From Chlorella sorokiniana (lineage: Eukaryota; Chlorophyta; Trebouxiophyceae; Chlorellales; Chlorellaceae): a stretch of 64,000 nucleotides of DNA. The stretch lies in contig CP084615.1 in assembly GCA_025917655.1 (NCBI GenBank), positions 434,001-498,000 of the forward strand, written 5' to 3'. The notes below the pieces were generated by a model. That model ran no database searches and had not been told where the DNA came from. It saw only the letters and a list, made by a program, of their open reading frames with translations. The position numbers and the translations under genes are program-made. Positions 55,601 through 64,000 of this stretch are shown piece by piece. How positions within the stretch are numbered: position 1 is the stretch's first letter; each line of letters starts with the position of its first letter.

Positions 55601-57423
55601 GCGCCTTCCACCCCCATGCAGGGCCCAGGGCGGCTCCGCCCCCTCACCGCGTCACTGCGGTGCCCGACAGGCCAAAGCGCGCGGGGTCTACATGCAGTAC
55701 GATGGGCGGTACCGCTGCGTCCCGCGCCCGCCAGATGCGCAGCGTGCCGTCGAACGACGCCGACAGCAGCGCGTCTGACAGGGCGGGATGGAAGTCCAGG
55801 AAGGCGGCAGGGCCCTCGTGGCCCGCCAGCACCGATACGGGCGCCCGGGGCCGCCGCCCCCTCCGCCTGCAGGTGGCGGCGGCAGCGCACACGGGCGCTC
55901 AGCCACCAACCCTGTAAGCTGACACCCGTCCATGCCGCTGGTGCCGCCCCTCTCTGCCGTCCGCCACCCCCACACACCTCCCACACCATCAATGTGCTGC
56001 CCCCACCCCTCCCCCAAAAACGCACCCCCACACACACCACCACCACCACCTGGCATGCCCCCCCCGCGAGCGCACGCACCTCCAGCGCCCACACCCTGAC
56101 GGTGGCGTCCATGCTGGCGGAGGCCAGCAGGCGGTTGTCGGCGCTCACAGCCAGGTCGGTCAGCTCGGCGTCGTGGCCGCGGCAGGAGGCCTGCAGCAGG
56201 CCGGTCTGGGTAGACCAAATCTGCAGGGGGTGTACTTTTTTTATTAGTGTTGGTGTGTGTGTGTGGGGGGGGGGGGGGGGTATGCGTGTGATTTGGGGGA
56301 CAGCCGAGGGCACACGCGTGTAAAAGAAAGGGAGGGAGGGAGGAGGGAGCGACAGGCCGCAGTAGAGGCAGGAAATCGGAGCATTGGCGGGTAGCGGGGC
56401 GGGGGAGGCAGGGTGGGTGCGTGGACGCCATGCGCGGGGCGGGGGCAGGTGTTGCGGAGTGGGGGCGTCCTCTCCATGCTGTGCATGCTGCGGTCAACTG
56501 TTCCCGGCAGCATGCATGCCAGCGCGGTGGGGCAGCACGCAGCAACAGCCAGAACAGAGCACTCCCATCAGAGGAGCCAGGCATGCGGGCTAGAATTCAG
56601 TTTAAGGAATAAGGAGCAATCACCTTGACCAGGCGGTCGTCTGAGCCGGTGATGACGTACCGCCCGGTGCGGTCGTAGGCCAGGCAGTACACCGCAAACC
56701 GGTGGCCCCGCACCGTCGTCTGGTGCGCCAGCTGGCGCCCCACATCGGCCGGCGGGGCCACCACCGCCGCATGCTGGGCACCCCGCGTCAGGCCACACTC
56801 CCGTAGCAGCAGCAGGCGGCGCGGCTGGGAGGGCAGCGTGGCGCCCGGACGCAGCCAGGCGGGGGGCACAGCCGCCGCCGCTGCCGCAGCAGCGGAGCCG
56901 CCCAGCACGCTCAGCGCGCCGCTTTCCAGCAGGCTGGTCAGGCCGCGCGCGGCGGGCTGCGGCGCCTCGGCCCGCCGCCGCGCCAGCAGCTGGGCCAGGA
57001 GGCGTTGCAGGGCGTCGGAGGGGAGGTGCGAGTAGCGCTGCCGCAGCTCAGCCAGGCCCAGAGCGTGGGCAGCACCTGCAGTGCAGAGGAACCAGCAGGA
57101 TGGGTGTCGTTCAGAGCTGGCTGCTGCCCCGCGAGCCCAGCAGAGCCTTTGGGACTCAGGCAGCGCGTAGGCCCCAGCTGCGCATCCCTGACAATGCAAC
57201 AGCAAAGCAGCACAGCAGCTATGGAGGGCAGGGCTGCAGCTGGGAGCGGCTGGGCGGGCGGCGCACCCGCTACGTCGTGGCGGCGCGGCAGCAAACCCAG
57301 TGCGGACGCCTTCTCCGCGACCTGCTGGCCCAGGGCTGCAAAGGGCTCCAGCTGGGTGAGGGCCTGGCAAACCAGGAAGAGAACTTCGGCGGTTGCCACG
57401 CCCGGCTGGCTTTCGGACTCCAT
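46694..57423 (-). CDS. BRWD: BRWD/PHIP-type WD40, cryptic Tudor and bromodomain protein
   Basis: Very large multi-exon gene. The ATG at 57421-57423 opens MESESQPGVATAEVLFLVCQ. The PHIP/BRWD N-terminal helical region follows (ALGLLPRRHD; AELRQRYSHLPSDALQRLLA). The WD40 propeller spans 56720-52800, with blades such as GHRFAVYCLAYDRTGRYVIT, GHDAELTDLAVSADNRLLAS, FDGTLRIW, CGFSPDGTHIVAGGNDCSVY, GHRNDVVLLQFSHGGDRVAT and SASYDGTLQVWDTRSG, ending YDQFFSSDYSPLLRDL. An acidic/basic disordered stretch lies at 51000-51680. The cryptic Tudor region follows at 50760-49330 (AGDEAVYLRQGHQAYLEGTN; VYWNDDEGTGPGEWWLGTIV; AGGLWERFRVEWEG). A single bromodomain lies near 48100-48750 (LQSGFYRQPAALAADLATIA then NAVEFN). 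The tail is acidic and ends at 46694. Family members read histone marks and act as CUL4-DDB1 adaptors. Confidence 0.85.
48770..48850 (-). repeat. BRWD intron with G15 near its 5' end and C/CAC tract near its 3' end
   Basis: On the sense strand a run of about 15 G lies close after the donor (plus C run about 48820-48834) and a C-rich CCACCACCACC tract lies towards the acceptor near 48720. Confidence 0.75.
49760..49815 (-). repeat. (GT)n-G15 tract, CA/C-rich on the sense strand
   Basis: TG repeat followed by a run of about 15 G on plus (about 49777-49791). On the BRWD sense strand this is a C run followed by CACACA, in the intron preceding the exon that begins VYWNDDEG. Confidence 0.85.
52261..52314. 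repeat. 14-bp minisatellite, 3.9 copies, in a BRWD intron
   Basis: Unit GCACAGCGCAGCAT repeated at 52261, 52275, 52289 and (partial) 52303, with identical copies. Confidence 0.9.
52790..52845 (-). repeat. (CA)n on plus, GT-rich after a BRWD 5' splice site on sense
   Basis: CACACA and CCACCACC repeats. On the sense strand GTGTGTGTG starts directly at the donor after the exon ending QLPPHLPEG. Confidence 0.85.
56248..56281 (-). repeat. (GT)n-G16 tract before a BRWD 3' splice site
   Basis: GTGTGTGT followed by a run of about 16 G on plus; C run then CACACA on the sense strand, some 40 bases upstream of the acceptor of the WD40 exon that begins IWSTQTGLL. Confidence 0.85.
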
Positions 57424-57809
57424 AGCGAGCCGACCCCAGGGCCTGGGCAGTCGTGCCCACTAGCCTGCACTGCCTGACGCCACTCAAAAGCTATATCCGG
57501 CCGCTATGCTGGCCAAACAAAAGGACATCGGGCGATAATTCTCGCAGTGATTGGCGGTGGTAACCCAAGCGCTATCGCAGGGGTTCCGCTGCCGGCGGCC
57601 CGCAGCACTCCGACTGTTGCACGCTGATGGGGGATATGCGAGCGTGAGAATCGTGAAAAAGGTATACAAAAATGGTTGCAGGGTGAAAAATACGATAGGA
57701 TGCAGTCTTCTCCTCGCCAGCCTTGGCGTTTGGCGGCGCCAGCAGGGCACCCGAATATTTCACTTCCCGGTGCAGCAGGCGCTGTGGGCTTCCTTTGCCG
57801 CGGTCAATC
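57424..57809. promoter_or_regulatory. Divergent promoter region, BRWD / TTC33-like
   Basis: 386 bases between divergent start codons. It is locally A/T-richer (around 57650-57700) than the flanking genes. No specific site can be named. Confidence 0.4.
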
Positions 57810-58561
57810 ATGTCTTTCAAGTCATTTGCGATCAATCCGAGCAAGAAGGCGAGGGTGTCCCGCCAAGGGTTTGCAGACGGCTCTTCCGACGATGAAACTA
57901 GCCTGAAAGGACCCAGTGGCCTCCCTCGAAGCCTTACAAGCGAACAGCTGCAGGTGCGACACCGGTCGGCATGGCCGCCGGCCCTGCCGCCGATGTTGCC
58001 AATATTTCGTCTGTGCACTGCTGCCCGGCTGCCTGCAGGAGGCTGGGTACGAAGCGGCGGCAGCGGGGCAGTGGTCCCAGGCCTTGAGACACTGGGACGC
58101 AGCGCTGGCAACCTCGCCACCAGATGCCTTCAAGCTGCATGAGGACAAGGCGCAGGTGGCAGCAGTACCTGCACCCCCTGCCGTTGTCCTGCACGCTCGC
58201 CTGTGCCACCTTGCTGCCAGCCAGTGCAGCAGCCAACGGCATGCTGTGCAAGTCTGCAGGTGTGGATGGAGGTGGGGGAGGACTGGAAGGCGGTGCTGTG
58301 CGCGCAGCGGGCGGTGGAGCTGCAGCCTGGCTGGGCGGCTGGCCACCTCACCCTGTCCAGAGCCCAGCTGAACCTGGGGGAGCCGGAGCTTGCGCTGCAG
58401 AGCTGCGGCGCGTGCTGCAGCTCGATCCAGAGCATGCAGAAGCGGCGGCGGAGCTCAGCGGCCTGCGAGTGCTGGTGCTGCAGCGGCGGCAGAGCGGCGG
58501 CGCCGCTGCGGGGCAGCGTGCGCATGTGCTGCAAGGCAGGGAACAGGCTGGGGCCGGCTGA
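57810..58561 (+). CDS. TTC33: TTC33-like tetratricopeptide-repeat protein
   Basis: Three exons: 57810-57953, 58039-58155 and 58260-58561, joined in phase 0. The N-terminus (SFKSFAINPSKKARVSRQGF then ADGSSDDE) is basic then acidic, as in TTC33 proteins. TPR helices follow: EAGYEAAAAGQWSQALRHWD, EDWKAVLCAQRAVELQPGWA and SRAQLNLGEPELALQ, then ELRRVLQLDPEHAEAAAELS. The step from LALQ to ELRRVLQ near 58403 needs one base added, otherwise the frame diverges inside a TPR. The product is about 187 residues, small like animal TTC33. TPR folds bind partner proteins; the function in algae is unknown. Confidence 0.78.
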
Positions 58562-58888
58562 TATGCAGCTGCTTGCGCCCAAAACACATGCAGGGAGAAC
58601 GCAGATCCCGCACCGTTAACCATTAAGCTTCAGCCTGGCTTGACGGTTGCGCTAGCCTTTGCCGCTTTTGGAGGCAGGGAACATATCAGATCTTGTTGCA
58701 AACAGGGGGCCGTTAGATTGGCATGAAAGGGCGCACATGTCAATGAGTCAATCAAATGGTAGCTGGAGGAAAACTAAGATGGCCTTGTATGCTATGAATA
58801 GCCAGGTACAGAGCTGCTGCACTTCACAGGCGTGTGTGCACTGTGCCAAGCACAGCCTGCGGCGCAGCCACTCCCGCAGCGGTACACA
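58562..58888. other. Convergent intergenic region, TTC33-like / lipase
   Basis: Should hold both 3' UTRs. No TGTAA in either sense is obvious to me and no coding segment is seen. Confidence 0.35.
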
Positions 58889-61682
58889 TCAGCGGTACAT
58901 GCGCAGCAGGTCCAGCAGGGGCGGGTACACGCGGGTGCAAGCGTCCACTCCCCACGTGAAGTCCAGGTGGCCGTAGCTGTCCTCCTCCTGCCAGGCCGGA
59001 GCAAAGCAACAGACAGGCACGTTGGTGGATGAAAAAACATACAGAGGAAGTTGGTGGGGACAGGGCGGCGGCTCAAGCACAGTCCGCTGCACTGCGCGCC
59101 CGCTCCGTCTGCGATCGCAGGCGCGCCACGACGGGCCTCTTGGAGCAGGCCGCCGCGTCTGGCTGCTGGGCTCACCTGCGTGTACACCACCGTGTCCGGG
59201 GCAGCGCCGCCAGCAGCGTGGCCACGTCCTCGGGGTCGGCCAGGCGGTCGGTGCCGCCGTGGAAGACTGCCAGCGGGGCGGTGATGGAGCCCAGGTCGTA
59301 GCTGGGCGGCTCAAGCGAGTGGTACACTCTGCGGTGCAGAAGAGCGCACACCCTCGCACAGCGGCACAGGAAGTAGGTGCTCGCTCGGAACAATGAGGCC
59401 AGCGTTGCACGCCATGTTTTGGCAGCCAGAGGGCAGCCCGTAGCGCGCGTCGTGCTGCGGAAGCAGGGCAAGCAGCGCAAGCAGCGCAAGCAGCGCAAGC
59501 AGCGCAAGCAGCGCAAGCAGCGGCAGCCATCCCCCAGCGCGCACCTCATGTTGCATGTCTGGGGCAGGCCGCGGGGCGTGACGCAGGTGGAGCCGTAGTC
59601 GTACATCTGGAAGAGCGGGCGGCGGCGCTCGCGGCTGCGCCGGATGGCCTGCGCCCAGTGGGCCAGGTTCTTGACGCTGGTGCCTGCATGAGGGCGTGGA
59701 AAGTGCGCGTGTTGGTGTGTGTGGAGGGGAGGAAGTGGTGGTGTGGCGTGTGTGTGGGGTGGGGGAGGGGCCCTAGGGGTTGGGGGTGGGGGGAGGTGGG
59801 GGGCCTAGGGCTTTGGGGTGGCGGGGAGGGGGAGGGGGCCTAGGGGGCACTTCTCCTGATCGCCTTCCCGCAGCAGGGGCCGAACTAACGAGGCGCAGCG
59901 GTGGCCCCACACCACAGCGCTCCGACTGTCCCCCTCACCCGACGGCGCGTACTGCACCATGGTTGGCAGCCGGCTCATGTTCATGTTGGCGGCGTTGAAG
60001 CCTGCCACGGCGGTGATGATGGAGGCGCAGAGGAGGGCGTCTGCTGGCAGAGCTGGCCAAACAGGTCGGCGGTGGCGCGGCGGGAGGGCAGGAACTCGGC
60101 CACGCCCAGGAGCGAGAAGAGCTGCGCAGGAGCCCCGGGGGTGGTGTGAGGTTTTGTGTCAGGTGGCCACAGCGGCTTGGTGGCGCGTGAAGCGATGGCT
60201 CAAGTGCAAAACAGCGTGTGCCGCCAAAAACAAGCAAGCAAGAGTAGAAGTGGCAAGCCCCATGCACCAAGCCTCTACTTCCCTCTACCTCCCTTAACAG
60301 CCCACACCTTGTCTGCGTCCATGGCCGCGAGCGCTTGCAGTACGGGGCCTGTATGTACCGCATGTGCACCGCCGGTGCCAGCATGACCGCTATGGACACG
60401 CGTTCCCGCAAGTCGGGCCGCGACGCCAACGCCGCAAACATCTGTGTGGTGCCCTGGGAGTGGCCCACGAACGCCAGCCGGGGACAGCCGCCTGCAGGCC
60501 AACGGGCGAGGGCGCAGAGACTGCTTTCCGCAACCCGGGACCCCGCACTGATGTGCACTGGCTCAGTCTGGGGAGCTGTCCTGGCAGACCACTCCCGCAG
60601 CAGAGCGGCCTCCTTCCCAGCTTGACGCTGTGCTCACTCTGCTGCAGTGTGTACTGGACCAGCGCGGGCACGTCGAACGCCGCCATGTCGTCCCAAGTGA
60701 AGTCCTGCGGGGGCACAATGCAAGTAAACTCGCTGCAGCAGGCCCTCACAGCTGTGCATGCCACACAAGCAGGCGGGTGGATAGAGCAGCCGGCAGGCCG
60801 AGCCTGCAGCGAGGGGCGTGGGCTCACCCAGAATGCGGGCTGCCCGGGGTCCAGGCCCGTATGGTTGCGGCTGAAGGCGTTCCCACGGGTGTTTCCTGCG
60901 TAGAAGGAACGCACGCGGGCTCGCGACGCGAGCGGAATGTTGCTCAAGCCCTGCGACACACAAACCAGGGCGCCGGCGGCATGCATGGCAGCCGTGGGGA
61001 AAGGGATGCTTTCGCCACTCACCCATCCACACGTCGTACCCTGCGTCAGCCAATATGAACCCCAGGCTCTGTTTGGGCTCGTTCAGCACCCAGGCGGCGC
61101 TGGAGTCGAGGAGACCATGCAGCAGCAGCACAGCCGGGCGGGTGCAGGACGCAGGGCCAATCCCCGCTTGCCCAGCGCGGAGCGCCGCTGCCCCACTTGC
61201 TGCTGCGCCTGTTGTTGTTGTTGCCGCTGCTGTCGCTGCTGCTGCTCTTTGAGGTGTTGCTGGTCTCTTCCGTGTGGGATGCGATACGTGCCCAGCACAT
61301 AGCCGTCGGCGGTGGTCACAAAATGCTCCTCCAGAGGGTAACCCGACATGTCCACCACAAGCTCTGCACGTGTGGAGACATGCTTTCACCGACCACTGTC
61401 CAACAGGAAGACAATCCGGGAGGTTGTCCATCACACATTTTACAGCAGCATACCTTCCATGGACTTGTGCTCATAACTGAGCGGCAGTGGCTCCGCCAGA
61501 CTGGCGGCATCAGCTGGCGCGCCGCTCCCGACCTCTGTGTTCTGGACCTCTGTGTTGCTGTCGGGCGCTCGAGCAGCCGCGTGCAAACTTGACTGTGAAC
61601 CAGCTGGTCGCACAGCGCAGGCCAGGTGCGCTGCCAGCAGACAGACAGCAAGGAGGCGCGCAATGTGCAGCCTCGGCATCAT
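58889..61682 (-). CDS. Secreted or vacuolar lipase of the acid (gastric/lysosomal) lipase family
   Basis: Alpha/beta-hydrolase of the acid-lipase family, which releases fatty acids from triacylglycerols or sterol esters. The ATG at 61680-61682 opens a signal peptide ([20 protein letters not shown] then ACA). The family N-terminal lid block follows ([20 protein letters not shown]), then the oxyanion strand [17 protein letters not shown] and [15 protein letters not shown]. The GNTRG and [17 protein letters not shown] blocks come next, then the nucleophile elbow [13 protein letters not shown] (Ser). The acid is Asp in [15 protein letters not shown] and the base His in [10 protein letters not shown] near the C-terminus. 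It ends LLDLLRMYR, with the stop at 58889-58891. All three catalytic residues are present. It resembles plant triacylglycerol lipase 1/2. Confidence 0.9.
59469..59522. repeat. 9-bp minisatellite, 6 copies, in a lipase intron
   Basis: Six perfect copies of CAAGCAGCG between the lipase exons ending CNMR and beginning [10 protein letters not shown]. Confidence 0.9.
59700..59865 (-). repeat. G/GT-rich block (C/CA-rich on the lipase sense strand) before a 3' splice site
   Basis: Low-complexity GTGTGTGGGG, GGGGGTGGGG and GGGAGG tracts on plus. On the sense strand they form a long C/CA-rich stretch ending at the acceptor before the exon that begins TSVKNLAHW. Confidence 0.8.
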
Positions 61683-61846
61683 GACCGCTGTGCCATGTCG
61701 TCTTGAGCGGCGAATACAAAGTGACAAAGAGACATCATGAGCAGGAAAGGAGAGGGAACCCTTTGCGCAGCACTCCGAGCACGGCCTCTGGCAAGTCATA
61801 AGAGCCTCGTTCCGATTACTTCTGGCCTCCCTCCAAACCTAAAACC
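61683..61846. promoter_or_regulatory. Very short divergent promoter region, lipase / PrimPol
   Basis: Only about 164 bases separate the two divergent start codons, so the two transcription starts must lie very close together or overlap. Confidence 0.45.
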
Positions 61847-64000
61847 ATGAACGAGCAGCGCCTAAAGATCGCGTTAGGGCAAATGTCCTCACCCAAAAGC
61901 CTGGAAACTCGAAAGCGGGAGCAGCAAGAGCAATCAGCTGCCGCTGAGAAGGAGAACGAGGCTTCACAAAATCACCCTTGCTCACGGGACCTTGGCAATA
62001 AGCGGCAGGCCGTAGACAACAGGGGGGTCAGCTGACGACAGCAGTGGAGCAGCGGCACGATTCGCAGGAAGTTGGCTCATGGCTGTCTGGGTCCCTGCTA
62101 ACAGCGGCGCCTACAGCTGCTAGCGACACAGGAACCCACGATTGCCCGCGATCCGAAGGGCAGGCTGACGCAGGCACCCCTGAGCATGGCCCCAGCCAGG
62201 AGGCTGCTGCTTCCGATCCGCCGCCCCCGGAGAGGCCGGCGCCTCCGCCGCCGCCGCGCCGCTTTGCCCCGCGTGCCTTTACGGCAGCCGCCTACAGCAG
62301 GCGGCGGGCGGCACGGGCGGCAGCCGGCAACAGGCCAGCGAGGAGCGGGTGCTCCGCTTTCTTCGAGCCGTGCACCGCCGGCTGGATGGCCCAGAAGAGG
62401 CGCCCCCTGGCTCATTTTCCCCACCCAGCAGCCCGCGTTTGACGCCGCCGATGCCCAGCCGGGGCTGGAGGTGTTCTCGGTTGAGCACGGCGAGCGCGGG
62501 CGGCGCCGCTTCGTGGCCACCAGCCGCGCCGAGTTTTGGCGGCGGTACCGCGAGATGCTGCCGGCCCACCGCCACTGGTATGAGATCATCCGTGAGGGCG
62601 CCCCCTGCCACCTCTACTTCGGTGCGTTGCCACGGCGGCTATTGAATTTCTCATACTTTGTGAACTTGGTTTTGCTTGCTCTGCTTGTCAGTCCAGCGCT
62701 GAGCGCTTGTCCTCAAACTGCAACCACTGGCTCCAGACCTGCCTGCCCTTACCCCTACGAACGGAACTCCATCGTTCGCCTGCAGACCTGGAGTTCGTGC
62801 CAGCAGACAACCCCGCGCTGGACGGCGCCGCTGCGGTGGACGCCCTGCTGTCTCTGGTGGCTGAGCAGCTGCGAGGCAGCTTCCAGTTGGAGCTGCAGGA
62901 CGGCTGGGTGCTGGAGCTGGACAGCAGCACCGAAGCAAAGTTCTCGCGCCACCTGGTGATCAGGTGACCCACCCGCTGATTCATTTCTTCGTTATCTTCG
63001 ATGCTGGCCTGCTGTGGGCCCCAGCTGTTGCAAGGGCGAACGGCTGCCCAGCAGTGCGGTGTGCCTGCAGAACTTGCAGAGCCCTGCCGCCCTCCGCCAT
63101 CGCCACTCCTGACCCCCGCAATCTCTGCAACCCTGGTGCAGGGTCCCCGGCGCCGCCTTTGCCAGCAACGCACACGTGGGTGCTTTTGTGCTGCAGCTGT
63201 GTGCAGCCGCCAGGGAGCGGCGCGGCGAGGACCCTCGATGCGCTCTGCTGATAGTCAAGAAGGTGCAGGCTCAGCGCACACATGCTGAAATGCTTGGCGG
63301 CTTCACGTCTTGCCGGCTGCAGCTGCCTGCTGTTACGGCGGGACGCCCGCACCCCTCCTGCCCTTACCTCGCTCAGCCCGCCACTACATCCTGTCGGCAA
63401 AAGGGGTGTTGCTCACATACCAGTTGCAGTTGCATGGGTGACCTAAAGAGTGGGGTATGTCTGCCTGCAGGGAGAAGAGGAGGCGCTGTTTGTGGACCCT
63501 GCCGTCTACTCCCGCAACCGGGCCTTCCGCCTGCACCTGTCCAGCAAGTGCGGCAAGCAGGTGCGGCGCCTGCCGCAAGGAAAACTGCGTGACTTGCTGT
63601 GCTGCGGGAGGGATATAGCCTGCGTACCTGGTGCAGGGGCTGTGCGGTACAGGTGCCCTCCTGCCCCATGCCATCGTCGGGTCCCTGTTTGCCCCTTGAC
63701 CGGCTGCCGCGCAGGCGGTACTGGAGAACAGCGGGCGGTACGGCGGCACAGGCCTCACGGAGCAAGAGTGCTTCGAGGCGAGTCTTGTTACCAACGTTGC
63801 CCCCGGCTCCCGGCTGCTGCGCTGCTTTGACGAATCGGCGGAGGAGGCGGCGGCTGCGGCCATGCGGTCCCGCCGCGCTGCCGCCGCGCGGCTGGCCGGG
63901 CTGGGCGGCGTGGCGCGCGGCGCGTTGCCCGGCGGCGGCGCAGTCAGCTACGCGCCCCTGCCTTACCCTGGCATGGATGGCTTTGCCGCCAGCGTGTGCT
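61847..64000 (+). CDS. PRIMPOL: PrimPol (primase-polymerase), 5' part, cut by the window edge
   Basis: Archaeo-eukaryotic primase-superfamily enzyme that reprimes stalled forks. The ATG at 61847 opens MNEQRLKIALGQMSSPKS. The conserved core follows: APWLIFPTQQPAFDAA, EVFSVEHGERGRRRFVATSR, AEFWRRYREMLPAHRHWYEI and CHLYF. It continues across an intron into DLEFVPADNP, the catalytic DxE, whose Asp codon is split G|AC by the intron. Then come VLELDSSTEAKFSRHLVI, AHVGAFVLQL, EALFVDPAVYSRNRAFRLHL and SSKCGK; the Asp after FV is the third metal ligand. The last exon runs SLVTNVAPGSRLLRCFDESA to the edge, so the YPxxD-like region is just entered and the Cys/His zinc domain lies outside. The G6 run at 62022-62027 needs one base added, and another frame change lies near 62350-62400. 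Confidence 0.85.

Noticed and set aside
59311-59556. Leucine-rich repeat-like peptide [11 protein letters not shown] on the minus strand
   Set aside because: It is the translation of the 9-bp intronic minisatellite, between two lipase exons with good splice sites.
1-64000. tRNA, rRNA, transposon or viral genes
   Set aside because: No cloverleaf-like segment, rRNA core, reverse transcriptase, transposase, integrase or capsid signature was recognised on reading both strands. A tRNA scan could still find one that I missed.

Overview
This window looks like nuclear DNA of a green alga, most likely a trebouxiophyte of the Chlorella type. It is GC-rich and gene-dense, with about 19 genes in 64 kb. 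Almost every gene is cut by many short GT-AG introns. Several 3' ends carry TGTAA, the green-algal poly(A) signal. The proteins fit this reading: a plastid ribosomal protein S5 with a transit peptide, plant-type plastid ferritin, PHT4 and TauE/SafE transporters, a plant-type tetraspanin, cytosolic ribosomal protein L3 and V-ATPase subunit G. There are no bacterial operons, phage genes, insertion sequences or CRISPR arrays.

Layout. 0-3 kb: a MATE efflux transporter (+). 3-12.4 kb (-): ferritin, an MCMDC2-like meiotic MCM paralogue and an SPPL2-type intramembrane aspartic protease. 12.6-13.7 kb (+): plastid uS5. 14.3-15.1 kb (-): V-ATPase G. 15.5-18.9 kb (+): RPL3. 19.1-20.2 kb (-): a small acidic/coiled-coil conserved protein. 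21-28 kb (+): an SLC35/TPT-like sugar-phosphate or nucleotide-sugar transporter, then a PHT4/SLC17 anion transporter. 28-57.4 kb: eight genes in a row on the minus strand. These are an RNase III-domain protein, a CPBP/CAAX-type protease, a MIF4G + tandem GYF protein, a TauE/SafE permease, a TOM2A-like tetraspanin, a 76-residue membrane protein, a Spinster-like MFS transporter and a very large BRWD/PHIP-type chromatin reader (WD40, cryptic Tudor, bromodomain). 57.8-58.6 kb (+): a TTC33-like TPR protein. 58.9-61.7 kb (-): an acid-lipase-family lipase. 61.8 kb to the edge (+): the 5' part of PrimPol.

The genes do not form one pathway. Loose themes are genome maintenance and chromatin (MCMDC2, PrimPol, BRWD), organelle biogenesis (uS5c, RNase III protein, ferritin) and membrane transport (six carriers). 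Divergent pairs share short upstream regions, for example 165 bp between lipase and PrimPol and 250 bp between SPPL and uS5c.

Two cautions and two patterns stand out. (1) Conserved exons repeatedly change frame by one base, mostly inside short G or C runs; RPL3 alone has four such places. This points to consensus errors rather than many pseudogenes, so literal translations of this window will be wrong at those positions. (2) All eukaryotic gene models here were built by eye from protein similarity and splice-site phase. Unlisted exon ends are approximate. (3) Intron ends show a strand-polarised pattern: G/GT-rich tracts after 5' splice sites and C/CA-rich tracts before 3' splice sites, always relative to the sense strand. 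(4) One PHT4 intron holds a minisatellite whose unit repeats the exon end and its 5' splice site.
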